Assembly: GCA_030699935.1 (NCBI GenBank)
Contig: JAUYKS010000003.1
Span: 1 to 52,424, forward strand
Length of the DNA: 52,424 nucleotides
Direction: 5' to 3'
Source: a bacterium
Lineage (GTDB): Bacteria; Patescibacteriota; SICC01
The notes under the pieces are model-generated. The model saw only the letters and a list, made by a program, of their open reading frames with translations. It searched no databases and was not told the DNA's origin. The stretch's first letter is position 1. Each line of letters begins with the position of its first letter. Below, piece by piece: positions 1 to 16,301 of the stretch. A program made the translations under genes and the position numbers.

Positions 1-662
<662 letters not shown>

Positions 663-742
663 GGCGCGTTCCTCCTTGTTTAGCTTGAGCTGTCGCTCTT
701 AAACATTAGTTGTGCGTCTACCGACGCAAAATCACTTTAATA

Positions 743-772
743 AGTGTACCTAAAACGTGCGTGGGCACGCAA
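743..772 (-). promoter_or_regulatory. Probable tuf promoter
   Basis: On the minus strand a -35 TTGCGT (767-772) lies 18 nt from a -10 TACACT (743-748). The same -10 hexamer is used in the rpoB promoter. It would give a leader of about 75 nt carrying the tuf Shine-Dalgarno. A short inverted repeat, CACTT-TAAT-AAGTG, lies at 733-746 and overlaps the -10. Confidence 0.5.
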
Positions 773-785
773 TAGCGTCCCGGTC

Positions 786-1535
786 TCAGGCAGGTCGGCC
801 CCCCTGGAGTTCGGCGGTCAGCTGCCTGAGCTGTCCCAGCGAGACGCGGCGTCGCCGGATTTCCGTATGCATGTCCGGGGTCACTCGGCCATCGTGCACG
901 CGCTTGCCAAAGTCCTGATCGCCTTTCGGGTAATTGAACGCTAACAACTCCTCGGCGTGGCCGTCGCCCTCGCAGTGGAGCTCCAAGCGGCGGGCCATCA
1001 GGTGCAGCGTACCGAACGCCTTGTGGCCTTCCGGCAGCAGGTCCTTCTCCGAACGCAGCAGATTCGTCCCGTCATACCGGAACAGGCCGCCCCGCGGGTT
1101 GCTCTCGACGACCGCCAATCCCGGCTCGAACGAAGTGTCGATATCGATCCGGGTATGCATGGCGCCCGGTCGTTCCGCCACCCGGGCAGCTGCGACGTCT
1201 GCCAGCCGGCGGACGGCTTCGGCGCACTTGTCCCGGTACGCCGGCTTGTCGGCCTCAAGCGCTTCCAGGCCTTTCGGCGTCAGTCGCCACCGGTTGCTCC
1301 GGAACGCCAGGCATTCCATGGCACTCATCAGGTGTTCCTGCCGCGTGGCTTCTTGGATCTGGCGGGATGTCCGTTTGTAGATCCGGAAGTCCAGCCGATC
1401 ACGCACGTCTTGCTCCAGCTCTTGGTAGCTCATCGCGTGCGCCGACTCGGCCATCGTCAGGCGTACGACGTCGCGGACGCCGCCGAGCCCCGCTTCGGCG
1501 CGGCGGTCCGGACGCAGTTCTGCAGAAGACTCCAT
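786..1535 (-). CDS. Orphan protein, possible winged-helix regulator
   Basis: A 249-residue soluble protein I cannot assign to a family. A segment around residues 75-90 reads NRWRLTPKGLEALEA, which resembles the wing and last helix of a winged-helix domain (W-x-LT-x-x-G). This is a hint, not an assignment. The rest is mixed alpha/beta and rich in Arg and Glu. I chose ATG at 1533-1535 over the TTG at 1542-1544. A -10 TATATT lies 8 nt upstream, so the mRNA would be leaderless or nearly so, and no Shine-Dalgarno is present. A perfect 20-bp palindrome fills the promoter spacer, so regulation by a dimeric repressor, possibly this protein itself, is plausible. It sits between fusA and tuf. Confidence 0.75.
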   Translation of the reverse strand: MESSAELRPDRRAEAGLGGVRDVVRLTMAESAHAMSYQELEQDVRDRLDFRIYKRTSRQIQEATRQEHLMSAMECLAFRSNRWRLTPKGLEALEADKPAYRDKCAEAVRRLADVAAARVAERPGAMHTRIDIDTSFEPGLAVVESNPRGGLFRYDGTNLLRSEKDLLPEGHKAFGTLHLMARRLELHCEGDGHAEELLAFNYPKGDQDFGKRVHDGRVTPDMHTEIRRRRVSLGQLRQLTAELQGGRPA

Positions 1536-1543
1536 GACTAGCA

Positions 1544-1568
1544 AATATACCGCTTAGCTAAGCGGTAA

Positions 1569-1572
<4 letters not shown>
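1544..1572 (-). promoter_or_regulatory. Promoter with palindromic operator in its spacer
   Basis: -35 TTGATT (1567-1572) and -10 TATATT (1544-1549) are separated by exactly 17 nt. The spacer is covered by a perfect 20-bp palindrome, TACCGCTTAGCTAAGCGGTA (1548-1567). The -35 overlaps the fusA stop codon. The predicted transcription start is at or next to the ATG at 1535. There is no T-tract after the palindrome, so it is not a typical intrinsic terminator. Confidence 0.6.
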
Positions 1573-3674
<2,102 letters not shown>

Positions 3675-3683
3675 ACGAAAGTT

Positions 3684-3713
3684 AGTTTACGGGAAAAAAA
3701 CTGCTCTAGCTAG
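3684..3713 (-). promoter_or_regulatory. fusA promoter box, copy 1 of a duplicated 30-bp element
   Basis: On the + strand this reads AGTTTACGGGAAAAA, 9 variable bases, then AGCTAG. The same 21 fixed bases with identical spacing recur at 7276-7305. Read on the minus strand it gives a -35-position CTAGCT, an 18-nt spacer ending in TTTTTCCCG and a -10 TAAACT (3684-3689), 9 nt before the fusA ATG. Confidence 0.5.
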
Positions 3714-3718
3714 AAGCT
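3694..3718 (-). terminator. Weak intrinsic terminator after the reverse transcriptase gene
   Basis: Minus strand: a short hairpin (GCTT / GAGC arms around CTAGCTA, 3704-3718) is followed by seven T residues (3694-3700). It lies 8 nt past the reverse transcriptase stop codon. The stem is only about 4 bp, so efficiency is uncertain. The sequence also overlaps the fusA promoter box. Confidence 0.35.
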
Positions 3719-3725
3719 GAGAGTA

Positions 3726-5069
3726 TTAATAAATTTTCTCATTAGCTATCAGTTTTCGTAAATCAACTTTTGAAATGTGTCTGACTCGTGAGAAAAGCTT
3801 TAGTAAACGGTAATGGTAGGCATTAAGCGTTGTTTGATTCGCTAGCTCTTCTAGGTAAGTGATGAGCTCAACTTTTTGACTCGACGTTGATTTTTTGTAG
3901 AGCCTATACAAGTCACTTTCACTCAAAGAAAGTATGACTTCTTCGTCAAGAACCTTTGCAAAAAACCCAGCCCTTAAATCTAACCTAATCTTTTCAATTG
4001 AGCAGTGCAGAAGACGACGAATTACGGATATTTTTCTAAAAGGGACATTGGGGTAATTTAAGAAATCTATCACTGCTCGTTCTACAAACTCTTTCTTCTC
4101 GGCATTTTTTTCATTCACCATGTTAAAAAGGTCAAAAGACCAGTAGAGGTGAAACTGGGATTTATTGGAAAACTCTTCTACCTTACCGCCATTAATCCTT
4201 AGTCCAAGTCTATGTAAAAGTCGGCCAGCTTCCTCAACTATCTGATGAGCAACCTCCCTACTTGGAGCAAAAATAATGTGATCATCAGAGAATCGCAGCC
4301 TTCGCGATCCTAATTTCTGGCAGTATGCAGCAAGTGCATTGTCGTATCCATGCAGATAGAAATTTGCCAAAATTCTAGAAGCATCTCCAACTTCATCTTG
4401 AGATATGCCTACATCAGTTTGCTTTTTCTGCGGGTTCCAGCGATGAAGGAAATCGCACATCCAATCAACAATGTCTGCATTTGAACAAGCGATTCTTAAC
4501 ATATCTTCAAGGATATTAACGTTAATAGAATCGTAGAAGTCAGCTATATCAAAATTGATAGCATACCCAAAGTTATCCTCTGAATAATTATGTGCGAGGT
4601 TTTGAAATTTACCCCAATGGTCGAACCAACCCAACGGGTTATAAGTAAGATCAGGTCCGTAATAGAGATTCGCACCTGATTTGATTGTTTCTATTTCTTT
4701 TGCTTCAGCATACTTAAGACCTATGTCAGTCCTATAACCTCCAAAGGTACCTTGTACTCTTCGATCTTCATCCGCGATATCTGGTTCTAATTTGCGGATT
4801 AAGTAGTAGTGGACACAAAGCTCAGGATAATCAAAAACAGGAACTATACGATTCGCTAAATTGTACTTTCTCCATAGAAGGTTTTCTCTAGGGGAGTACT
4901 GAGCATACTTATCGCTCTTAATGAGCTCATAAAGACTCATTAAGAACTCCTCCTTTTGTTCCGGAGTAGTTAGCGGATATTTATATGGCACCAAACTTCT
5001 ATTAACTGAGCTCCAAAAATTTTTAGAGAAGTGAAGTCTGAATAATGAGTAAGACTCGATTTTAGGCAT
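3726..5069 (-). CDS. Stand-alone reverse transcriptase (probable defence-type RT)
   Basis: A 447-residue reverse transcriptase with an ordered set of RT motifs. QGTFGGYR (106-113) is in the motif 2 position. INFDIADFYDSIN (171-183) is motif A, with the catalytic Asp in DIADFYDSI. GISQDEVGDASRILANFYL (221-239) is motif B. RFSDDHIIF (259-267) is motif C, with SDD in place of the common ADD or VDD. GLRINGGKVEEF (289-300) is the motif D region and FHLYWSFDL (306-314) the motif E region. About 130 helical residues follow, with no HNH, maturase or protease domain visible. The gene is strikingly AT-rich (27-43% GC in lines counted) against about 60% around it, a clear sign of transfer. No intron, diversity-generating repeat or retron msr/msd is evident. 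It most resembles the Abi/UG/DRT class of chromosomal defence RTs; the subgroup cannot be named from sequence alone. Confidence 0.9.
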   Translation of the reverse strand: MPKIESYSLFRLHFSKNFWSSVNRSLVPYKYPLTTPEQKEEFLMSLYELIKSDKYAQYSPRENLLWRKYNLANRIVPVFDYPELCVHYYLIRKLEPDIADEDRRVQGTFGGYRTDIGLKYAEAKEIETIKSGANLYYGPDLTYNPLGWFDHWGKFQNLAHNYSEDNFGYAINFDIADFYDSINVNILEDMLRIACSNADIVDWMCDFLHRWNPQKKQTDVGISQDEVGDASRILANFYLHGYDNALAAYCQKLGSRRLRFSDDHIIFAPSREVAHQIVEEAGRLLHRLGLRINGGKVEEFSNKSQFHLYWSFDLFNMVNEKNAEKKEFVERAVIDFLNYPNVPFRKISVIRRLLHCSIEKIRLDLRAGFFAKVLDEEVILSLSESDLYRLYKKSTSSQKVELITYLEELANQTTLNAYHYRLLKLFSRVRHISKVDLRKLIANEKIY

Positions 5070-5113
5070 ATAGGGATGAAAATAATTGTCACACCCCTTT
5101 TACCTCAAGGATT

Positions 5114-5512
5114 CTACACAGCCCCCGCGTCCCGAATCACCTGCTTGTTATCAAGCGCGATCTCGAGCCCATCGATCTCGGACGGGTCGAACCACTGCAA
5201 CTCGTTCTCTTCGCCCCCGCCCGGCTCGCTGGTCTTCACGACGAACGTCAGCGGGATGCACGGCTGGTCCGGGTGCCGGTCCGGATCGTCGTAGTACTTG
5301 CCGGTGAACTCGATGGAATCGGTCGAGCCGATGCCGGCCTTGTCGCGCAGGCGCCGCTCGACGGCCTCGGTCAGCCGCTCGCCGGGGTTCACGTAGCCGG
5401 CAATCAGCTCCCACTTGCCCTGGTCCGGGTCCTTGGTGCGCTTCCGCAGCAGGACCTTGCCGTCCGGGTTGACGACGATGGAGGATACGGCGAGGAGCTT
5501 CTGGTCGGCCAT
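5114..5512 (-). CDS. Nudix-family protein with degenerate Nudix box
   Basis: A 132-residue Nudix fold protein (VSSIVVNPDGKVLLRKR, then WELIAGYVNPGERLTEA). The Nudix box should read G-x5-E-x7-R-E-U-x-E-E-x-G-U. Here it is GYVNPGERLTEAVERRLRDK followed by AGI, so the catalytic E of REU is R and the EE pair is DK. The fold is clear, but pyrophosphohydrolase activity is doubtful; a nucleotide-sensing or weakly active role is possible. I chose ATG at 5510-5512 because a -10 TATTAT (5520-5525) lies 7 nt upstream, giving a leaderless start. The longer ATG at 5554 would overlap the divergent gene. GC content is normal for this genome, unlike the RT gene 45 nt downstream. Confidence 0.85.
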   Translation of the reverse strand: MADQKLLAVSSIVVNPDGKVLLRKRTKDPDQGKWELIAGYVNPGERLTEAVERRLRDKAGIGSTDSIEFTGKYYDDPDRHPDQPCIPLTFVVKTSEPGGGEENELQWFDPSEIDGLEIALDNKQVIRDAGAV

Positions 5513-5519
5513 GGCTTTC

Positions 5520-5525
5520 ATAATA
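5520..5525 (-). promoter_or_regulatory. -10 element for leaderless Nudix gene
   Basis: TATTAT on the minus strand, 7 nt before the ATG at 5512, so the transcript would begin at the start codon. The divergent + strand gene has TATGAT at 5539-5544, 8 nt before its ATG. The two promoters share about 40 bp. Confidence 0.45.
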
Positions 5526-5552
5526 CCAGTACATTGGCTATGATAATCCGCC

Positions 5553-6404
5553 ATGCCAAGCGAACCGATACCGGCTGCACTCGAACAACTTCGTCCTTAT
5601 CTGGAAAAGGAAACGCTTCCGTGGGCGGAAGTCAGTGCCGGGGACTCGATCATCGTCACCAGTTGTGACGCCGAAGGAAACGCCCTGGGCGATTCGGCCT
5701 TTACGTTGCTGGATATGGAAAAGCAGGAGGACGGTACTTACCGAACCGTTCTTCGATTGGAAAGTTCCGAGGTGACGTTCGGCGACGACTCATCGCCGCG
5801 GAAGCCGGTAGAACTCCCGGCGGGAACGATCATGTCGGGCGGCGTCGGTTGCGAACACTTCCCGGAGACGACGACCTACATGATGTACGTGGGCGGAATC
5901 TCCACCGGGCGAGACTTCTCGTTCGACAACGTCCTGACGCCTGACGGCGAAGTCAGGCAGGACGCGGCGCTGCGAGACGTCACGCAAGTCGCACATCGCG
6001 ACGGCGATTTAGAGGAATCGGCAGAAGAGACCGTCACCCGCTACCAGCGGACGGTCGAGGAGGAAAAGAAAAAGGATGACGAGGATACGGCACAACAGAT
6101 GCAAGCGATCGAAGGACAGCTCGACAAGGAACTGCAAGAGCATCTCGACGAAAAGACGGGCGCAAGGATTAAGGATCTCTGGTCCACCTTTTCCGACGAA
6201 GGAAAGTGGCGGCTGGCCATTTTGTGGTCGCATGCCCTGGATCAGGAAGTCACGGAGCGATACCTTCCTGCACTGGAAGAAGCCATGGAGGAAGAATTTA
6301 CCTGGGCACCGAACGCCGTCCGGGGTGCGATGATGCTGCCAGCTAGCCAGCGAGGCTACGCGATGATGGTCGAGAAACTCGGACTGCAGCGAAAAGAATC
6401 ATAG
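5553..6404 (+). CDS. Orphan soluble protein with coiled-coil region
   Basis: A 283-residue acidic protein of unknown function. The N-terminal half (1-150) looks like a beta-rich globular domain. Residues about 155-205 are strongly charged and helical (TVEEEKKKDDEDTAQQMQ), probably a coiled coil. The C-terminal 80 residues are helical and Trp-containing. No signal peptide or membrane segment. ATG at 5553 follows TATGAT (5539-5544) by 8 nt, fitting the near-leaderless pattern. It is divergent from the Nudix gene and convergent with the next orphan. Base composition matches the genome. Confidence 0.75.
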   Translation: MPSEPIPAALEQLRPYLEKETLPWAEVSAGDSIIVTSCDAEGNALGDSAFTLLDMEKQEDGTYRTVLRLESSEVTFGDDSSPRKPVELPAGTIMSGGVGCEHFPETTTYMMYVGGISTGRDFSFDNVLTPDGEVRQDAALRDVTQVAHRDGDLEESAEETVTRYQRTVEEEKKKDDEDTAQQMQAIEGQLDKELQEHLDEKTGARIKDLWSTFSDEGKWRLAILWSHALDQEVTERYLPALEEAMEEEFTWAPNAVRGAMMLPASQRGYAMMVEKLGLQRKES

Positions 6405-6409
6405 AAGCG

Positions 6410-6423
6410 TCCGCCAGGGCGGA
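6410..6423. other. Small hairpin between convergent genes
   Basis: TCCGCCAGGGCGGA can form a 6-bp stem between the convergent orphans ending at 6404 and 6445. There is no T-tract on either side, so a terminator role is only possible, not shown. Confidence 0.25.
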
Positions 6424-6444
6424 GCTTGCCGGCGCGGTCTCGGC

Positions 6445-7242
6445 CTAAAGGTAGCGGGTGTCCTTCGTGTGTTCGTACGCCGCCTTGCGGACCGTCTTGC
6501 CCAGGTGCGTATCCAGGTCCACGTCGCCGCCCGGATAGGTCCGCAGCGCCCGGCGGGCCAGCGTGTCGTACTTCGGGTCGCTGTAGTTGGTCTTCCAGTA
6601 TTCGCTGCCGAGGTTCATCTTGATCAGGCGGCCGTAGGCGGTGTCGACCAGGTCCTGCGGATCGACCCGGCAGGCGTTCCCCTTCACCATGTCCCAGAAC
6701 GGCATGCCCTTCGAGTCGAGATGGGTCAGGTCCAGCCGGTTGCTGTGCATGCCGAAGCCGGGTTCCAACTTGTGGACCGACGCGACCAGCACCAGCCAAT
6801 CGGTCCGCCTCCCGGGGAAATCCTTTGGTGGGTCGAGCAACTCGCGCACCTTGTCCAGCGCGTCGACGCGGGCGTCCGTCCATTCGATCGGACCGTCCCA
6901 GGCCTCTTCGATTTCTTCGATATCTTCCGTGTAGTAGACCGTGGGCACGTCCGTAGTGATAATGCCTTCCGACCAGTCCCACTGGAAGTGGTACCGCCGT
7001 TCGTCGCTTCCCTCCATCTCCTGGAGCAGGTACGACGCGCACGCGACCGTGTTGAACTGGGTGTGGCCGTGCTGAGGCTCGTCGGCAAGGTCTTCCTGCT
7101 CGAACCCGAGCTCCCGCATCATCACGACCAACTCGGTGACGCGTTGTTCTTTTTCCGCTTCGGTGAGCTCCCGGCGTTCCGGAGACTCTATCGGGATCGG
7201 CGGGGGCAGGGGTGCGAAGGCTGTACGTTCTGAGGCTTCCAT
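6445..7242 (-). CDS. Orphan soluble protein
   Basis: A 265-residue acidic cytoplasmic protein I do not recognise. The first 30 residues are Pro-rich and probably disordered. The remainder is mixed alpha/beta with several Trp and Tyr residues (FQWDWSEGI, DGPIEWTDAR, LGSEYWKTNYSDPKYD). No catalytic motif stands out. I place the start at ATG 7240-7242, preceded by a weak GGAAAAG; an in-frame TTG at 7252-7254 is an alternative. Its promoter region carries the second copy of the box found before fusA, which suggests either shared control or a duplication that accompanied formation of this islet. Confidence 0.72.
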   Translation of the reverse strand: MEASERTAFAPLPPPIPIESPERRELTEAEKEQRVTELVVMMRELGFEQEDLADEPQHGHTQFNTVACASYLLQEMEGSDERRYHFQWDWSEGIITTDVPTVYYTEDIEEIEEAWDGPIEWTDARVDALDKVRELLDPPKDFPGRRTDWLVLVASVHKLEPGFGMHSNRLDLTHLDSKGMPFWDMVKGNACRVDPQDLVDTAYGRLIKMNLGSEYWKTNYSDPKYDTLARRALRTYPGGDVDLDTHLGKTVRKAAYEHTKDTRYL

Positions 7243-7275
7243 AATCTTTTCCAATTACCCCTTGGTATTAAATTC

Positions 7276-7305
7276 AGTTTACGGGAAAAATAGATTAGCA
7301 GCTAG
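7276..7305 (-). promoter_or_regulatory. Promoter box, copy 2 of the duplicated 30-bp element
   Basis: AGTTTACGGGAAAAA-N9-AGCTAG, identical in fixed bases and spacing to 3684-3713. On the minus strand it presents a -10 TAAACT (7276-7281) about 34 nt before the ATG at 7242. The two copies bracket the RT, Nudix and orphan genes. Confidence 0.5.
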
Positions 7306-7345
7306 CGTATGGACCGTAGTTCCAGTATATCCTGACAAGTTGGCG

Positions 7346-7351
7346 TATAAT
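7346..7351 (+). promoter_or_regulatory. -10 element for the small orphan gene
   Basis: A perfect TATAAT with no convincing -35 at 16-18 nt. It would give a leader of roughly 80 nt ending in the Shine-Dalgarno AAAGGAG at 7427-7433. Confidence 0.4.
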
Positions 7352-7439
7352 CAGAACGTTCCGCACCTTTCCAAGCGTCTCTCCTGTAAAGACTTCGCCT
7401 CAAAAGCACCAAATGGAGACGGAGAGAAAGGAGCAGAAG

Positions 7440-7601
7440 ATGAATCTAGAGGATAATCCTTTATATTCGACGGAACCGATCCGATTATATGGGCCGGGCA
7501 AAGAGGACAAGCGGGTAAAGCCCATCCCTCCTCGAATGACCCGGCGCACGTGGATCGTGGACGATCGATACCAGGTCGTTTCAATCAAAAAACGTTCATA
7601 A
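7440..7601 (+). CDS. Small orphan protein, 53 residues
   Basis: A basic 53-residue protein (starts MNLEDNPLYSTEPIRLYG, ends VVSIKKRS) with no membrane segment or known motif. The start at ATG 7440 rather than the in-frame ATG at 7413 is fixed by a good Shine-Dalgarno AAAGGAG (7427-7433) with 6 nt spacing. A strong terminator follows 40 nt after the stop. The promoter, ribosome site and terminator together argue that it is a real monocistronic gene despite its size. Confidence 0.65.
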   Translation: MNLEDNPLYSTEPIRLYGPGKEDKRVKPIPPRMTRRTWIVDDRYQVVSIKKRS

Positions 7602-7619
7602 CGTCCCGGAAAGGACACC

Positions 7620-7655
7620 ATGAGCTACATACAGAAAATCGGGCCTCATAAATGA
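7620..7655 (+). other. 11-codon micro-ORF running into the terminator
   Basis: ATG at 7620 after GGAAAGGA (7608-7615) encodes MSYIQKIGPHK. Its stop codon lies inside the left arm of the terminator hairpin. It could be chance or a translated tail of the 53-residue gene's transcript. Confidence 0.22.
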
Positions 7656-7681
7656 CAACCATCATTACGAGGCCCTTTTTT
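7641..7681 (+). terminator. Strong intrinsic terminator, probably bidirectional
   Basis: GGGCCTC (7641-7647) pairs with GAGGCCC (7669-7675). An inner AATGA/TCATT stem closes around a CAACCA loop, and six T residues (7676-7681) follow. On the minus strand the same hairpin is followed by GATTTTC, so it can also end the rpoB-rpoC-rpsL-rpsG transcript. Confidence 0.85.
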
Positions 7682-7713
7682 CATGGGACCAATACCGCAC
7701 GCAGCGTGGACGG

Positions 7714-8184
7714 TTAATATCGCGCGTAGTGCGCGAACGCCCGGTTGGCTTCCGCCATCTTGAGCACGTCTTCCTTCTTCTTGTAGGCGGACCCCTCGTT
7801 CTTGGCGGCAGCGATCAGCTCCTCCGCCAAACGCTTGCTCATGGCGCTGCCCTGCTTGGCACGGGAGGTGTCGACCAGCCAGCGGATCGCCAGCTGCGTC
7901 TTGCGGCGCGGCCGGACCTCGGTCGGGATCTGGTAGGTGCTGCCGCCGACCCGGCGGGCGCGGACCTCGACCGACGGCGAGATGTTCTTAATCGCCTCTT
8001 CGAAGACCTCCAGCGGCTCGCGCTTGGTCTGCTCCTTGATGATGTCGAACGCGTCGTAGATGATCTTCTCGGCCGTAGTCCGTTTGCCATCCAGCATCAG
8101 CTTCCCGATGAACCGCGAGACCAGCTTGCTGCTGTAGCGCGGGTCGGGCTGGGGATCGCGGACGGCCGCACTGCTTTTACGCAT
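7714..8184 (-). CDS. rpsG: 30S ribosomal protein S7
   Basis: S7 nucleates assembly of the 30S head by binding the 3' major domain of 16S rRNA. At 156 residues it is the usual length. It shows the conserved basic N-terminus, the [14 protein letters not shown] loop and RAFAHYARY at the C-terminus. ATG at 8182-8184 overlaps the rpsL stop by 8 nt, so the two are translationally coupled. Unlike in the classic str operon, fusA does not follow; a convergent orphan and a terminator do. Confidence 0.98.
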   Translation of the reverse strand: MRKSSAAVRDPQPDPRYSSKLVSRFIGKLMLDGKRTTAEKIIYDAFDIIKEQTKREPLEVFEEAIKNISPSVEVRARRVGGSTYQIPTEVRPRRKTQLAIRWLVDTSRAKQGSAMSKRLAEELIAAAKNEGSAYKKKEDVLKMAEANRAFAHYARY

Positions 8185-8704
8185 CGCCGCCCTCCTTGGT
8201 CGGAGCTTCCGCCGGCTTCTCTTCCGGCTTCGCGTCGGCGGCCGGGGCGGACGCGGCGGACTTTGACGATGCCGACGCCTTCCCGCCGCCGGACGGCTTC
8301 TTGGTGCCGTACTTGCTGCGGCTCTGCTTGCGGTCCTTCACGCCTTCCGTGTCCAGCACGCCGCGGACCACGTGGTAGCGCACGCCCGGCAGGTCCTTCA
8401 CCCGGCCGCCGCGGATCATCACCACGGAGTGCTCCTGGAGGTTGTGGCCCTCGCCCGGGATGTACGCGGTGACTTCCATGTTGTTGGTCAGCCGGACCCG
8501 GGCGATTTTTCGGAGCGCCGAGTTCGGCTTCTTCGGAGTCTGGGTCGAGACCTTCACGGCGACGCCGCGCTTCAGCGGCGCACCCTTCGGCAGCACCACG
8601 CTGCGGTTCTTCAGGACGTTAAAGGTGCGCTGCATCGCCGGAGACTTGCTCTTCTTGATTCCGGACTTGCGGCCCTTACGGACGAGTTGGTTGATGGTAG
8701 GCAT
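8177..8704 (-). CDS. rpsL: 30S ribosomal protein S12 with long C-terminal extension
   Basis: S12 lies at the decoding centre and controls accuracy. The core is conserved: [11 protein letters not shown] (the streptomycin-resistance lysine region), [20 protein letters not shown] and RSKYGTKK. Residues 22-42 contain the longer Firmicutes-like loop. The protein is 175 residues against about 124-138 usually. About 40 residues of Ala/Lys/Glu-rich low-complexity tail follow the normal end. ATG at 8702-8704 has a TAGACT -10 (8713-8718) 8 nt upstream, so it can be transcribed alone as well as from the rpoB promoter. Only 20 nt separate it from rpoC. Confidence 0.97.
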   Translation of the reverse strand: MPTINQLVRKGRKSGIKKSKSPAMQRTFNVLKNRSVVLPKGAPLKRGVAVKVSTQTPKKPNSALRKIARVRLTNNMEVTAYIPGEGHNLQEHSVVMIRGGRVKDLPGVRYHVVRGVLDTEGVKDRKQSRSKYGTKKPSGGGKASASSKSAASAPAADAKPEEKPAEAPTKEGGDA

Positions 8705-8712
8705 CGGTATAG

Positions 8713-8718
8713 AGTCTA
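8713..8718 (-). promoter_or_regulatory. -10 element before rpsL
   Basis: TAGACT on the minus strand, 8 nt before the rpsL ATG, matching the near-leaderless spacing seen at other genes here. It lies inside the 20-nt gap after rpoC. Confidence 0.4.
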
Positions 8719-8724
8719 CAGGAT

Positions 8725-16133
<7,409 letters not shown>

Positions 16134-16184
16134 CGAAATGCTCCCTCCTGATTAGTGGACGTTATGCGGCGACCTGTATTACGC

Positions 16185-16231
16185 AAAAATAGGCGCCACC
16201 ACGAACCCCACGCTCGCAATGACGCACCTAT
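16185..16231 (-). terminator. Intrinsic terminator or attenuator in the rpoBC leader
   Basis: Minus strand: AUAGGUGC (16224-16231) pairs fully, with one G-U pair, with GCGCCUAU (16189-16196), and a U-run (16185-16189) follows. A second stem with wobble pairs (CAUUGCG/CGUGGUG) can form inside the loop. The structure begins about 35 nt after the predicted rpoB transcription start and ends 50 nt before the GTG. It could attenuate rpoBC or stop read-through from the MFS gene. Confidence 0.55.
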
Positions 16232-16272
16232 ATCTCTTAATGACTACAGGGCGACGAAACCATTCATTGATT

Positions 16273-16301
16273 AGTGTAGCCAGGGCATATGGGTGCGTCA
16301 A
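16273..16301 (-). promoter_or_regulatory. rpoB-rpoC-rpsL-rpsG promoter
   Basis: -35 TTGACG (16296-16301), 17-nt spacer, -10 TACACT (16273-16278). The -35 overlaps the MFS gene stop codon. The predicted start near 16266 gives a leader of about 130 nt that contains the terminator-like hairpin. Confidence 0.75.

Noticed and set aside
3726-5069. RT as a group II intron maturase or retron
   Set aside because: No maturase X or HNH domain, no domain V-like RNA hairpin and no msr/msd-like inverted repeats seen. The gaps on both sides are only about 45-50 nt.
6410-6423. Terminator between the convergent orphans
   Set aside because: The 6-bp hairpin has no T-run on either strand, so it is listed only as a small hairpin.
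6356-7042. Alternative minus-strand frame overlapping the 265-residue orphan
   Set aside because: The competing frame is Arg/Gly/Pro-rich shadow sequence. The 6445-7242 frame has normal composition and a sensible start.
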